The notes: a model not told the origin generated them from the letters alone. A DNA stretch of 64,000 nucleotides from an uncultured Cohaesibacter sp. (GCF_963677725.1 NZ_OY782507.1:4090501-4154500); one strand, 5' to 3'. Shown: positions 1-8,139, counted from the first letter of the stretch. Program-made: numbers and translations.

Positions 1-210
1 GCGGTGATTGGCGGCGGTTCAATTTATAATGCGCTCTGGGAGCGGGCGGATCGGCTTTATGTCACCCATATCGAGGCGGAACCTGATGGGGATACATTCC
101 TGCCTGCGATTGATGCGGCACAGTGGCAGCAGATCAGCATTGAAGACCCGGTGCAGGGGGAAAAAGACAGCGCACCGATGCGCTTTGCCATATATGAGCG
201 GCGCATATAG
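1..210 (+). CDS. folA: Dihydrofolate reductase, C-terminal part (cut by window start)
   Basis: Only the last 69 or so codons are present and the reading frame runs in from before base 1. Dihydrofolate reductase makes tetrahydrofolate with NADPH in the cytosol. The visible part contains the family's late conserved stretch: a VIGGG-type nucleotide-binding turn followed by an acidic-aromatic residue (IYNALWERADRLYVTHIEA), then the D-G-D-T-F-P signature and a closing beta strand ending in YERR. The position ahead of hflK matches the folA-hflK-hflC order common in Rhizobiales. The thymidylate synthase gene usually found upstream would lie outside the window. The product is recognised with good confidence, but length and start cannot be judged. 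Confidence 0.9.
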   Translation, partial: AVIGGGSIYNALWERADRLYVTHIEAEPDGDTFLPAIDAAQWQQISIEDPVQGEKDSAPMRFAIYERRI

Positions 211-230
211 GCGCGTGAGGTTTGGACATG

Positions 231-253
231 GGGCGTTTGGCTCGCCCTTTATT
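231..253 (+). terminator. Weak terminator-like hairpin after folA
   Basis: GGGCG at 231-235 pairs with CGCCC at 243-247 across a 7-base loop and is followed by TTTATT. The stem is short and the T-run is interrupted. It lies between the end of folA and the stop codon of the opposing gene, a sensible place for folA transcription to end. Confidence 0.35.
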
Positions 254-518
254 CGTGTTTGATCAGATCTTGTTTCAGTGCGGCCTTGATCTCGTCGGGC
301 AAATGCAGGCAGTTGATATCCATCAGCGCCCCTTGCAATGCCCAGAGCATCATCAGGTTGACGGTGCGTGGATTGTTGCCTTTTACCGCGATATAGGCAT
401 CGATGATGCCGCGTTGGCGCAGGTCACTTTCGGTGTGGATGCCAATTTCCGCCAGCCAGAGGCTGGATTTCGGCCCCATATTCTTCATCTCGGCAATGGG
501 ACGGTTCTGCTCGGTCAT
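249..518 (-). CDS. TfoX C-terminal domain family protein
   Basis: An 89-residue protein with the TfoX C-terminal domain fold, a small helix-hairpin-helix-like module. The signature is the GPKSSLWLAEIGI stretch near residue 15 followed by a TESDLRQRGI helix and a NLMMLWALQGAL helix. Stand-alone versions of this domain are common in Alphaproteobacteria and their role is not established. They should not be equated with the full competence regulator TfoX/Sxy, since the N-terminal domain is absent. The start at 518 was preferred over longer in-frame starts because an AGGAAAA ribosome binding site lies just upstream and the longer version would add about 44 residues of unrelated composition. The gene is convergent with folA and divergent from hflK. 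Confidence 0.72.
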   Translation of the reverse strand: MTEQNRPIAEMKNMGPKSSLWLAEIGIHTESDLRQRGIIDAYIAVKGNNPRTVNLMMLWALQGALMDINCLHLPDEIKAALKQDLIKHE

Positions 519-838
519 CGGGTTTTCCTGTTGGCGGGCGGAAATGACGCAGTCTGACTGTTTGACATTTGCGTAACAAATTGACGCGCTTGGTGTGTGA
601 CTTTGAGCCGTCTGGTGGATGGTAAGGGAAATTAAACCGGCTTTCCTCACTTAATTCGGTCAAAGGGCTGAAAATCGTGACTTAAGCCTTGATTTTACGG
701 CAGTTGCTTCCCAATTTGTCACCAAAGTCGAGTTTGAAGAGTTGCGTATTTCTCCCCATATGTTTTCAAAGCCTGAAGGGCTTGGATGATGAACGGGGCG
801 AAGGTTCGCTCAATCGGTTCCTAGAATAAGGATAGACT
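519..838. other. Intergenic region between a TfoX-domain gene and hflK
   Basis: This divergent region of about 320 bases should hold promoters for both flanking genes. No clear -35/-10 pair, repeat or RNA gene could be assigned by eye. An AGGATAG stretch just before 839 serves as the hflK ribosome binding site. Confidence 0.5.
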
Positions 839-1978
839 ATGCCTTGGAGCAATCAGAATGGTGGTGGCGGCAGCGGGGGCCCTTGGGGCAACGGCGGCGG
901 CGGACGGAATGGTGGACCATGGGGGCAGGGCCCTCAGAAATCGGGACCCAATCCGCCTGATCTGGAAGACATGATCCGCAAAGGCCAAGAACGACTCCGG
1001 CAGGCCTTCCCCGGTGGTGGCGGTTCTGGCGGTGGGTCGCTTGGCGCAAAGGGCATCGGCCTTTTGGCTCTTGGTGCTGTTGCCGTTTGGATGTTGACCG
1101 GTTTCTACTCCGTCAAAGAGGGTGAGTTGGGTGTGGAATTGCTGCTCGGCAAGACCTCGGCTGTTTCCGGGTCGGGCCTGAACTACAATTTCCCATATCC
1201 TGTTGGCCGCACTGAAATTGTCAATGTGGAGCAGATCCGAGAAATCAATATTGGCGCCCGGCAGTTTTCTTCCTCGCGCGGCACCCGCGTTCAGGACGTG
1301 CCAGAAGAAAGCCTGATGCTGACCGGTGATGAAAACATCATCGATGTGGATTTTAAGGTTCAGTGGAATATCAGTGATCCGGCACAATATTTGTTCAATG
1401 TCGCGGAACCGGAAGTGGCGGTGAAGCAGGTCGTTGAAAGCGCGATGCGCGAAATCGTTGGCCGCAACACGATGGATGAAATCCAGACCGGTAACCGTAC
1501 CGCGGTTGAGTTGGCCGTTCAGGAACTCTCCCAGAAAATGCTGAATGACTACAAGGCCGGTGTGAGCATCGTCGAAATCCAGCTTGAGGGTGTCGAGCCA
1601 CCGCAAGAGGTGGTCGCTGCGTTCCGTGACGTGCAGGCGGCGAAGGCCGATAATGTGCGCTTGCAGAACGAAGCGCAGGCCTATGCCAACAAGGTGGTGC
1701 CACAGGCGCAAGGTCAGGCTGCCCAGATTTTGGAAGCTGCCAACGCCTATCGCGAGCAGACGGTTGCCGAAGCACGCGGTCAGGCTGATCGCTTCTCCAA
1801 GGTTCTTGGGGAATATGAAAAGGCTCCCGAAATTACCCGTAAGCGTCTTTATCTTGAAACCATGGAAAAGGTCATGGGCCAGTCAGAGAAAATCATTCTC
1901 GATAGTGGCGGCAAAGATGGGTCCGGCGTTGTGCCTTACCTGCCTTTGAATGAATTGACCAAGAAAGCGGGGAACTGA
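839..1978 (+). CDS. hflK: FtsH protease modulator HflK
   Basis: A 379-residue SPFH/prohibitin-family membrane protein. HflK and HflC form a large periplasm-facing complex that encloses and modulates the membrane protease FtsH. The sequence starts with a long Gly/Pro/Asn-rich cytoplasmic segment (residues 1-68), then one membrane helix (about 71-90), then the SPFH domain beginning VKEGELGVELLLGK and running through a conserved EVAVKQVVESAMREIVG region, and finally an Ala/Gln/Glu-rich coiled coil (about 260-320) typical of the family. The Gly-rich head is characteristic of HflK rather than HflC. The downstream gene hflC starts 2 bases after the stop, so the two are almost certainly co-transcribed and translationally coupled. 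Start chosen by an AGGATAG site 5 bases upstream. Confidence 0.95.
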   Translation: MPWSNQNGGGGSGGPWGNGGGGRNGGPWGQGPQKSGPNPPDLEDMIRKGQERLRQAFPGGGGSGGGSLGAKGIGLLALGAVAVWMLTGFYSVKEGELGVELLLGKTSAVSGSGLNYNFPYPVGRTEIVNVEQIREINIGARQFSSSRGTRVQDVPEESLMLTGDENIIDVDFKVQWNISDPAQYLFNVAEPEVAVKQVVESAMREIVGRNTMDEIQTGNRTAVELAVQELSQKMLNDYKAGVSIVEIQLEGVEPPQEVVAAFRDVQAAKADNVRLQNEAQAYANKVVPQAQGQAAQILEAANAYREQTVAEARGQADRFSKVLGEYEKAPEITRKRLYLETMEKVMGQSEKIILDSGGKDGSGVVPYLPLNELTKKAGN

Positions 1979-1980
1979 TC

Positions 1981-2859
1981 ATGTCTTTTAAAGCTATTCT
2001 TTCCCTTGCCGTGACAGCCCTCGTAGCCATCGTGCTGTTTCTTTCGGTCTATTTTGTCTATCCGCAAGAGCAGGCTGTGGTGACGCAGTTTGGCCGGATC
2101 GTCAATGCAGAGCGCGACCCTGGCGTCTATTTCAAGATTCCGTTCATCCAGAATGTGGAATATCTCGACAAGCGTGCCCGTTATCTGGAACTGTCCGAAC
2201 GTGAAGTTATCGCATCTGACAAGAAGCGCCTGATCGTTGATTCCTTCACCCGTTATCGCATCGTCGAGCCGCTGCGCTTCAAGCAGCGTGCGAAAGTGAT
2301 GTCCAACTTCGAAAACCAGCTGCGCACCTTCATGGATTCGTCCCTGCGTGCGGCTGCTGCCAACTTCGATTTTCAGGATATCGTTCGTGACAAGCGTGAC
2401 GATCTGATTGAGGAAATCCGCAAGGACATCAACCAGAAGACCAAGAATTTCGGGGTTGAAGTCGTTGATTTCCGCGTCCGGCGTGCTGACCTGCCAAAGG
2501 AAAACTCTGAAGCAGTTTATCGCCAGATGCAGACCGAACGTCAGCAGGAAGCCAACGGTATTCGCGCCGATGGTGAACGTGCTGCCTTGCAGATCCGCTC
2601 TATTGCTGACCGTAATGCCACCGTTATCATCGCCAATGCGCGGCGGGATTCTGAGGTTATTCGCGGTGAGGGCGATGCCCAGCGGAACGGTATCTTTGCG
2701 GAAGCCTATGGCAAGAATGCCAGCTTCTTCGAGTTTTATCGTACGATGCAGGCCTATGAGCGCAGCCTTGCGAAAGGCGACACCCGCCTGGTGCTGACCC
2801 CGGATGGGGAATTCTTCAGCTACTTTGGTGGAGCTGATGGCGCTGCTAAGCCTCAGTAA
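1981..2859 (+). CDS. hflC: FtsH protease modulator HflC
   Basis: A 292-residue partner of HflK. It has a short N-terminal membrane anchor (about residues 5-27, Leu/Val/Ala rich) followed by the SPFH domain. That domain opens with YPQEQAVVTQFGRIV and contains the ERDPGVYFKIPFIQ signature. The coiled coil follows (RADGERAALQIRSIADRNA, then RGEGDAQRNGIFAEAYG), and the GEGDA segment is a family hallmark. Length is normal. It follows hflK with a 2-base gap. A strong hairpin lies just after the stop and a DUF2065 gene follows, the standard alphaproteobacterial arrangement. Confidence 0.96.
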   Translation: MSFKAILSLAVTALVAIVLFLSVYFVYPQEQAVVTQFGRIVNAERDPGVYFKIPFIQNVEYLDKRARYLELSEREVIASDKKRLIVDSFTRYRIVEPLRFKQRAKVMSNFENQLRTFMDSSLRAAAANFDFQDIVRDKRDDLIEEIRKDINQKTKNFGVEVVDFRVRRADLPKENSEAVYRQMQTERQQEANGIRADGERAALQIRSIADRNATVIIANARRDSEVIRGEGDAQRNGIFAEAYGKNASFFEFYRTMQAYERSLAKGDTRLVLTPDGEFFSYFGGADGAAKPQ

Positions 2860-2874
2860 TAGTGATGATCAAGT

Positions 2875-2899
2875 CTGCGGCCCTCAAACGGGGCCGCAG
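2875..2899 (+). other. Intercistronic hairpin between hflC and the DUF2065 gene
   Basis: CTGCGGCCC (2875-2883) and GGGCCGCAG (2891-2899) form a perfect 9-bp stem with a 7-base loop. No T-run follows directly, so this is not a convincing terminator. It could protect the hflKC part of the message from 3' decay or lower read-through into the next gene. Confidence 0.5.
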
Positions 2900-2950
2900 C
2901 TGCATTCAGGGTCTTTTTGATCCGAAGAATAAAGACAATGAAGGACATCC

Positions 2951-3136
2951 ATGTCTGACTTTCTCGTCGCAATTGGCCTTGTACTGGTTCTCGAAGGGCT
3001 GGTTTATGCGGCTTTTCCTGATCTGATGAAGCGCATGATCTTTGAGGTTTTGACCTTGCCGAGCAATGCCTTGCGCTCGGGCGGCGTGATCGCCATGCTG
3101 ATCGGTGTGGTGATTGTCTATCTGATCCGCGGCTAA
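2951..3136 (+). CDS. DUF2065 family small membrane protein
   Basis: A 61-residue protein made almost entirely of two hydrophobic helices (about residues 4-21 and 43-59) around a short loop with PDLMKRMIFEV, the recognisable core of DUF2065. Function is unknown. The family is repeatedly found directly downstream of hflK-hflC in proteobacteria, which suggests a link to FtsH modulation or membrane protein quality control, but that is inference from gene order. It is 91 bases after hflC and is followed by a strong terminator, so it is probably the last gene of the hflKC operon. Confidence 0.88.
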   Translation: MSDFLVAIGLVLVLEGLVYAAFPDLMKRMIFEVLTLPSNALRSGGVIAMLIGVVIVYLIRG

Positions 3137-3196
3137 GACGCGGCTTTTCTAATGAAATGAATCTGGTAAGCTCTGCCCATGCAAGGGTTGGTTCTG

Positions 3197-3237
3197 GCCG
3201 AGACACTGGCAAAATGCAGGTCTCGGCTTTTTGTTTT
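3197..3237 (+). terminator. Rho-independent terminator of the hflK-hflC-DUF2065 operon
   Basis: GCCGAGAC at 3197-3204 pairs with GTCTCGGC at 3220-3227 (8 bp, 15-base loop), followed by TTTTTGTTTT. It lies 40 bases before the preferred protease start at 3277. Any start upstream of it, such as the in-frame ATG at 3157, would put the terminator inside the gene. Confidence 0.85.
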
Positions 3238-3276
3238 CGGGGCTGGTGCAGCCGACTGGTTTATGAGGGTAACTGG

Positions 3277-4761
3277 ATGTTTGTTCACGCGTTTGTCCGC
3301 AAGGGCCTGAGGTCCGTTGCCGGTCACCTTCCTTTGCTCTTTCTGGCGTTTTCGCTCTCTTTTTTCCTTGTGGTGAATGGCGTTGACGCTGCGCACCAAA
3401 CCGCAACTGGTCCCCGGTCGGTTGCCGATCTGGCTGACAGGCTGATGCCGGCAGTGGTCAATATATCCACGCGTTCGGTGGTGGATGCCAAATCGAGCAT
3501 TCCCATCCCGAAGGTGCCGGATGGGTCGCCCTTTCAGGAATTTTTCGATGATTTCTTTGAGAAGAATGGTGAGGGTGGATCGCGCAAGCAAAGCGTTCAG
3601 TCGCTGGGGTCCGGTTTCCTTGTGGATCCGTCCGGGCTGATCGTCACCAATCATCACGTCATTTCTGATGCCGATGAAATCACCATCAAGCTGGCGGATG
3701 GCTCACGACATGAGGCAACGATTGTTGGCCGTGACACCAAAACCGATTTGGCTTTGCTGAAGATTGAAGCGACCGAGCCGCTGCCGACAGTGCAGTTTGC
3801 CTTTGATCAAGATGTACGCGTTGGCGACTGGGTGATGGCAATCGGCAATCCGTTTGGCCTTGGCAGTTCTGTGTCGGTGGGCATTGTCTCGGCCCGCAAT
3901 CGCGACATCAATACCGGGCCTTATGACAGCTTCATCCAGACCGATGCGGCGATCAATCGGGGCAATTCCGGAGGCCCCTTGTTTGACATGTATGGCAATG
4001 TGGTCGGGGTCAATACCGCGATCATTTCGCCGACGGGGGCGTCGATCGGGCTTGGCTTTGCCATTCCTGCGGACATTGCCCGGCAGGTGGTGGCGCAGCT
4101 CAAATCCTTTGGCGAGACGCGTCGCGGCTGGCTTGGGATCCGCATCCAGCAGATTTCGCAGGATCTGGCCGAGGGGCTGGGCCTGACGCAGGAGAGCGGG
4201 GTTCTGGTCTCATGGGTCAATGAGGATGGACCGGCGCAAAAGGCGGGACTGAAGCCCGGTGACGTCATTCTGTCCTATGATGGCAAGGTCATTGGTGATG
4301 TGCGTGATCTGACCCGTCTGGTTGCAGAAAGCGCCATTGGAGATAAGGTCGACGTGCGCCTCGTGCGCAAGGGGCACGAGATGGTTCTGCCCATCGAGGT
4401 TGGTCATTTGGAAGCGCACCAGAGAAATGCACCCCTCGTGAAGACGGCTCCGGTGAAGCAGACCACCCTGTTTGGCATGGAATTGGCTGATCTGACCGAG
4501 GCCGAGCGCAAGAAGCATAATCTGGGTGATCAGGTGGAAGGCGTGGTGGTGCATCAGGTGGACCCTGACAGCCTTGCGGCGCAAAAGGGTATCGTCCCCG
4601 GTATGGTGATTGTGGAAATCAATCAGGAAATCGTCTCCAGCCCCGGCGGGGTGATCGAGCGGGTCGATGCCTTGAAGGCCGCAGGCAAAAACACCATTGT
4701 CTTGCTGCTGGCCCGCCCCGATGGGGGCGAGCTGGTGTTTGTGCCACTCAAGCTCGATTAA
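3277..4761 (+). CDS. degP: Do family periplasmic serine endoprotease (DegP/DegQ-like)
   Basis: A 494-residue HtrA protease that degrades or refolds damaged envelope proteins in the periplasm. From the chosen start there is a signal sequence (basic residues, then a hydrophobic core at about 18-34, probable cleavage near VDAAH). The trypsin-like domain follows with the catalytic triad His127 (TNHHVI), Asp157 (KTDLALL) and Ser231 (GNSGGPLF). Two PDZ domains follow at about residues 265-360 and 385-485. The start at 3277 has a GAGGG site at good spacing and sits just after a terminator; an in-frame ATG at 3157 would give a 40-residue extension ahead of the signal peptide and is rejected. Location downstream of hflKC fits a membrane and envelope quality-control neighbourhood. 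Whether it is the DegP or DegQ orthologue cannot be told. Confidence 0.94.
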   Translation: MFVHAFVRKGLRSVAGHLPLLFLAFSLSFFLVVNGVDAAHQTATGPRSVADLADRLMPAVVNISTRSVVDAKSSIPIPKVPDGSPFQEFFDDFFEKNGEGGSRKQSVQSLGSGFLVDPSGLIVTNHHVISDADEITIKLADGSRHEATIVGRDTKTDLALLKIEATEPLPTVQFAFDQDVRVGDWVMAIGNPFGLGSSVSVGIVSARNRDINTGPYDSFIQTDAAINRGNSGGPLFDMYGNVVGVNTAIISPTGASIGLGFAIPADIARQVVAQLKSFGETRRGWLGIRIQQISQDLAEGLGLTQESGVLVSWVNEDGPAQKAGLKPGDVILSYDGKVIGDVRDLTRLVAESAIGDKVDVRLVRKGHEMVLPIEVGHLEAHQRNAPLVKTAPVKQTTLFGMELADLTEAERKKHNLGDQVEGVVVHQVDPDSLAAQKGIVPGMVIVEINQEIVSSPGGVIERVDALKAAGKNTIVLLLARPDGGELVFVPLKLD

Positions 4762-4775
4762 GGCGTGTGTGCCTC

Positions 4776-5381
4776 TCAACTACTCAGATTGAGCAACATA
4801 GGCACCATGGACAAGACCAGCAGGCTCGCCATTGCAGCATTGAACAGCCGCAAGGCGGCAGGGCGCTGCAACAGGCGCCGCAAGCTTTGGCCGAGCAGAA
4901 TCCAGACCCCGCAGCAAGGTGCATTGATCAGGCCGAATATGCCGGCCGCCAACAGGATTGACCAGACAGATTGTTGTTGGGTATAGGCGGTGATGGTGGT
5001 CAGCGCCATGGCGATGGCTTTGGGATTGAGCCACTGGAAGGCCGCAGCCTCAAGAAAGGCCAGCGGGCGGGCACGGTGGCTGCCCTTTGTGTCTGGCGCT
5101 GACGATGAGAGGATCCGCCATGCCAGATAAAGCACAAAGGCAAAGCAGATCGCTTTAAGCCCCTGAAGAATAGCCGGATAGGCCTCCAGGACACCCATCA
5201 AGGCGACGCCGATGAGCGCCGTCATAAAGGCGAAGCCGCAGGCAATTCCGGCCAGATGGGGCAGGGTGCGGGTAAGGCCGAAATTTGCCCCTGATGACAT
5301 CAACATCAGATTGTTGGGGCCGGGGGTGATGGAGGCTGAGAAGGCATAAATCGCCAGCGGAAAGAGCGTTTCATAAGTCAT
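4776..5381 (-). CDS. LysE family translocator (amino acid exporter)
   Basis: A 201-residue inner-membrane protein of the LysE/RhtB family, which exports amino acids or their derivatives. The family mark is SITPGPNNLMLMSSGANFG near residue 17-35, followed by about five further hydrophobic helices and an internal WLNPKAIAMAL motif at about residue 115. It is divergently transcribed from an Lrp-type regulator (start 5464) with 82 bases between them. That pairing is common for Lrp-controlled exporters and suggests the regulator senses the exported amino acid. The specific substrate is not deducible. The gene ends 14 bases from the protease stop, in convergent orientation. Confidence 0.9.
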   Translation of the reverse strand: MTYETLFPLAIYAFSASITPGPNNLMLMSSGANFGLTRTLPHLAGIACGFAFMTALIGVALMGVLEAYPAILQGLKAICFAFVLYLAWRILSSSAPDTKGSHRARPLAFLEAAAFQWLNPKAIAMALTTITAYTQQQSVWSILLAAGIFGLINAPCCGVWILLGQSLRRLLQRPAALRLFNAAMASLLVLSMVPMLLNLSS

Positions 5382-5463
5382 GACGCAAGATTATTGGCGA
5401 TTTGATGGTGATTTTCTGCAAAATTACGTGCATATCGATATTAATTCGCATAGTTTGTGATCT

Positions 5464-5907
5464 ATGGATCAATTCGATGAACAAATCTTGCGTGAATTGA
5501 AGCGCGATGGCCGAATGACGCATACCGAGCTGGGCAAGCGGGTCGGGCTGTCAGCCTCAGCTGTTTTGCGCCGGGTGCAGGATCTGGAGAAGAAGGGGGT
5601 GATCACCGGCTATCGGGCCGTGATTGATCCGGCCAAGATTGGCAACAGCTTTGTGGCGTTGATCGGGGTGGGATTGAAGGATCACACCAAGGCATCGCAG
5701 GAGGCTTTTGAGCGTTCAATCACCGCAGCGCGGGAAGTGACCGAATGCCACAATATCACCGGCACAATCGAATATATGCTGCGGGTCGAGGTTGCGGATA
5801 TGGCGGCCTACAAACGGTTTCACACAGATGTGCTGGGGGCGCTGCCTCAGGTGACGTCCATTACCAGCTATGCGGTGATGGCGTCTCCCAAGGATGAACG
5901 CGGATAG
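5464..5907 (+). CDS. Lrp/AsnC family transcriptional regulator
   Basis: A 147-residue DNA-binding regulator. Residues 1-55 form the AsnC-type helix-turn-helix (DEQILRELKRDGRMTHTELG, then LSASAVLRRVQDLEKKG), and residues about 65-140 form the RAM ligand-binding domain with the typical VTECHNITGTIEYMLRVEV strand. Such proteins bind amino acids and form octamers that bend DNA. It is divergent from the LysE-type exporter, so autoregulation plus control of the exporter is the likely job. The AT-rich 82-base spacer contains TGCATATCGATATTAATTC-like sequence that could hold the operator, but no unambiguous palindrome was seen. Confidence 0.92.
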   Translation: MDQFDEQILRELKRDGRMTHTELGKRVGLSASAVLRRVQDLEKKGVITGYRAVIDPAKIGNSFVALIGVGLKDHTKASQEAFERSITAAREVTECHNITGTIEYMLRVEVADMAAYKRFHTDVLGALPQVTSITSYAVMASPKDERG

Positions 5908-5923
5908 GAAGCGGCTTTGTCTC

Positions 5924-6817
5924 TCAGGTGGTGATGAAGTCCGAGGCCTTGTAGCCTTGCAGGAACAGCAAGGCGGTCAGGTCGCCATGGTCGATGACAA
6001 ATTCGGCCTGTGCGGCAACATTCGGCTTGGCATGCAACGCGACGCCCATACCGGCATCCTGGATCATCGCCAGATCATTGGCACCGTCACCAACCGCCAA
6101 ACTGTCGGCGGCGGTGATGCCAAGCTCGGCGATCAAGGCATGCAGCCGCTGTTTCTTGGCATCCTTGCCAAGGATCGGCATGCCGACTTCGCCGGTCAGT
6201 TTGCCGTCTTTTTCCAGCAGGATGTTGGCACGGTCTTCATCAAAGCCGAGGCTTTCGCGGACTTTGGCGGTGAAATGGGTGAAGCCGCCGGACACCAGCG
6301 CGCAATAGGCGCCATTGGCCTTCATGGTCTGGATCAGGATCTTGCCGCCGGGGGTGAAGGTGATGCGTTTGGCAAATAGCTGATCGACGACACTGAGATC
6401 AAGCCCTTTGAGCAGGGAGACGCGTTCCTTAAGGGCCGGATCAAAGGCGATTTCACCGCGCATGGCGCGTGCGGTTATGGCAGAGACCTTGTCTTTAAGG
6501 CCCACTTCGTCGGCCAACTCGTCAATACATTCCTGCTGGATCATGGTGGAATCCATGTCGGCCAGCAGCAGCTTTTTCCTGCGGCCTTCGGACGGCTGCA
6601 GTGCCATGTCGACGCCCGCATCATGCAAGGCAACGCGCAATTCTGCCTGCAAATTGGCATAGTCGGGATGGTTGGGGATGACAAAATCGCATGCAACCCC
6701 TTCCATAAGCCATGCAAAGTCTGTATCGACGCTGATGACAGAGCGGATCTTGGCCACAAGGTCGGTGGTGACGGCAGGCTTTGCCGGTGCGCTGATGACG
6801 GTCAGAGTGAAAGACAT
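5924..6817 (-). CDS. serB: Phosphoserine phosphatase SerB
   Basis: A 297-residue HAD-superfamily enzyme that removes phosphate from phosphoserine, the last step of serine synthesis. The catalytic DxDST motif is at residues 87-91 (ADMDSTMIQQE, nucleophile Asp87), motif II is the Ser/Gly-rich CALVSGGFTHF near residue 180, and motif III/IV is GDGANDLAMI near residue 245. The N-terminal 75 residues form the ACT-like regulatory extension seen in SerB. The frame is open for another 336 codons upstream, but a start at 6817 has a GGGGGAT site and avoids running through miaA on the other strand. It is divergent from miaA with a 57-base spacer and convergent with the Lrp gene. Confidence 0.96.
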   Translation of the reverse strand: MSFTLTVISAPAKPAVTTDLVAKIRSVISVDTDFAWLMEGVACDFVIPNHPDYANLQAELRVALHDAGVDMALQPSEGRRKKLLLADMDSTMIQQECIDELADEVGLKDKVSAITARAMRGEIAFDPALKERVSLLKGLDLSVVDQLFAKRITFTPGGKILIQTMKANGAYCALVSGGFTHFTAKVRESLGFDEDRANILLEKDGKLTGEVGMPILGKDAKKQRLHALIAELGITAADSLAVGDGANDLAMIQDAGMGVALHAKPNVAAQAEFVIDHGDLTALLFLQGYKASDFITT

Positions 6818-6874
6818 GGATCCCCCAGCAAGGATTGGTGCCGCCCTTTTTGGGCAGGTGGCAATGATCGGACG

Positions 6875-7843
6875 ATGACAGACGGAACAAAAATCTCTCC
6901 TGCACCGACTGCGGTGTTGATAGCCGGGCCAACGGCAAGCGGCAAGTCTTCTCTTGCGGTGCGTCTGGCGGAAATGGTGGACGGGGTGATTATCAACGCC
7001 GATTCCATGCAGATTTACGACGAAATGCTGATCCTTTCTGCCCGTCCGACGTTTGAGGAGATGGGAGGGATCGAACATCGGCTCTATGGCTATGTGCATC
7101 CATCCGAGCGTTATTCGGTGGGACGCTGGCTCGATGACGCGGTGGCGGCGATCAAGGATGTGCGTGCGAGTGGCCGCTGTCCGATCCTTGTTGGCGGTAC
7201 GGGGCTTTATTTCAAGGCGTTGCTCGAGGGGCTCAATGCCATTCCCGAAGTGTCTGATGCGGTGCGTGCCTTTTGGGCGGGGGAGTTGGTACGGCTTGGC
7301 AGCCCCGAAGCGCTTCATGCCATACTGGCAGACCGCGATCCGGCGATGGCAGGAACCCTGAAACCGGCCGACGGGCAGCGGATATTGCGGGCCTTGGAAA
7401 TTCTCGATGAAACCGGCAAGTCTTTGCTGCAATGGCAGGCCGAGGATACCATGCGGCATGACATCTCGATTGTAGAGGGTGCAATGCGGATGGTTCTGTT
7501 GCCGCCGCGTGAACAGGTCTATGGCAAGATCGAGACGCGCTTTGACCAGATGGTCGAGCTTGGTGGCATAGATGAAGCTGTGCATCTGAATGCGCTTGGC
7601 TTGTCGCCGGATCTGCCTGCCATGAAGGCGATCGGGGTGGCGCATCTTAATGCATATGCACAAGGGGTGATGAGCTATGACGAGGCCATTGCCTTGTGCA
7701 AGCGCGATACCCGCCGCTATGCCAAGCGGCAAATGACATGGATCCGCAATCAAATGGACAAATGGCCGCATTTCGAGACTGCAGATGCCGCGATTGCGCA
7801 TTTTTTGATAGAATTGAAAAGCCAAGGCGGGAAAAGTGTGTAG
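6875..7843 (+). CDS. miaA: tRNA dimethylallyltransferase MiaA
   Basis: A 322-residue enzyme that transfers a dimethylallyl group to A37 of tRNAs reading UNN codons. It shows the P-loop GPTASGKS (residues 18-25), the INADSMQIYDEM substrate segment, the LVGGTGLYFKALLEGL signature and the C-terminal DTRRYAKRQMTWIRN tRNA-binding stretch. The frame continues upstream to 6623 over serB antisense, but 6875 gives the family-standard N-terminus. Its position before ilvB is typical of Rhizobiales. The stop is followed by about 65 bases before the ilv leader peptide. Because MiaA-dependent modification affects Leu codon decoding, the neighbour may be functionally interesting for attenuation, but this is only a suggestion. 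Confidence 0.95.
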   Translation: MTDGTKISPAPTAVLIAGPTASGKSSLAVRLAEMVDGVIINADSMQIYDEMLILSARPTFEEMGGIEHRLYGYVHPSERYSVGRWLDDAVAAIKDVRASGRCPILVGGTGLYFKALLEGLNAIPEVSDAVRAFWAGELVRLGSPEALHAILADRDPAMAGTLKPADGQRILRALEILDETGKSLLQWQAEDTMRHDISIVEGAMRMVLLPPREQVYGKIETRFDQMVELGGIDEAVHLNALGLSPDLPAMKAIGVAHLNAYAQGVMSYDEAIALCKRDTRRYAKRQMTWIRNQMDKWPHFETADAAIAHFLIELKSQGGKSV

Positions 7844-7909
7844 AAAGTTGCTCGAATAATTCGGAATCCTGTTTAAAGCGGGTTGACCTAAAGGTGGGGA
7901 GAGACTAAC

Positions 7910-8002
7910 GTGCCTCGCGAAACGAACGAAAAGACTGAGCTTGTTATGCGAAACATTCTTGTGATTCTAGTGGGAAGGCGCGCCGCTGCGATGGTTGATT
8001 GA
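7910..8002 (+). CDS. ilvBN leader peptide (attenuator peptide)
   Basis: A short frame from GTG 7910 (GGGGAGAG ribosome binding site just upstream) or from ATG 7946, ending at TGA 8000-8002. From 7946 it reads MRNILVILVGRRAAAMVD, with Ile-Leu-Val-Ile-Leu-Val in a row, the three branched-chain products of the genes downstream. A terminator hairpin follows 27 bases after the stop. This is the architecture of ribosome-mediated transcription attenuation: stalling at Ile/Leu/Val codons when charged tRNA is scarce should favour an antiterminator. Such leaders before ilv genes are known in proteobacteria; this copy is identified here only from sequence. The GTG start gives 30 residues, the ATG start 18. 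I favour the existence of the peptide strongly, and the exact start less so. Confidence 0.8.
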   Translation: MPRETNEKTELVMRNILVILVGRRAAAMVD

Positions 8003-8028
8003 CCGTTGCAAATGGTGGTGCGCATATG

Positions 8029-8050
8029 GGGCCTTGCAGGGCCCTTTTTT
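8029..8050 (+). terminator. Attenuator terminator upstream of ilvB
   Basis: GGGCCT (8029-8034) pairs with GGGCCC (8039-8044) through five G-C pairs and one T-G pair around a TGCA loop, followed by six T residues. It lies 90 bases before the ilvB start and just after the leader peptide, so it acts within the leader. It is not the end of an upstream gene. Confidence 0.85.
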
Positions 8051-8139
8051 ATTGCCCGAAAGAAACACGTGACTGTTACATATAAGCAAGCGACAACAAA
8101 GCGTTTGGCAGGACCAAAGTCAGTTTAAGGAATGGATAA

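Noticed and set aside
3157..3276. An upstream in-frame ATG for the Do protease.
   Set aside because: It would place a terminator (3197-3237) in the gene and put 40 residues before the signal peptide.
5924..7825. A 633-codon frame on the minus strand that includes serB at its end.
   Set aside because: The first 336 codons lie antisense to miaA and lack any family feature; serB starts at 6817 with its own ribosome binding site.
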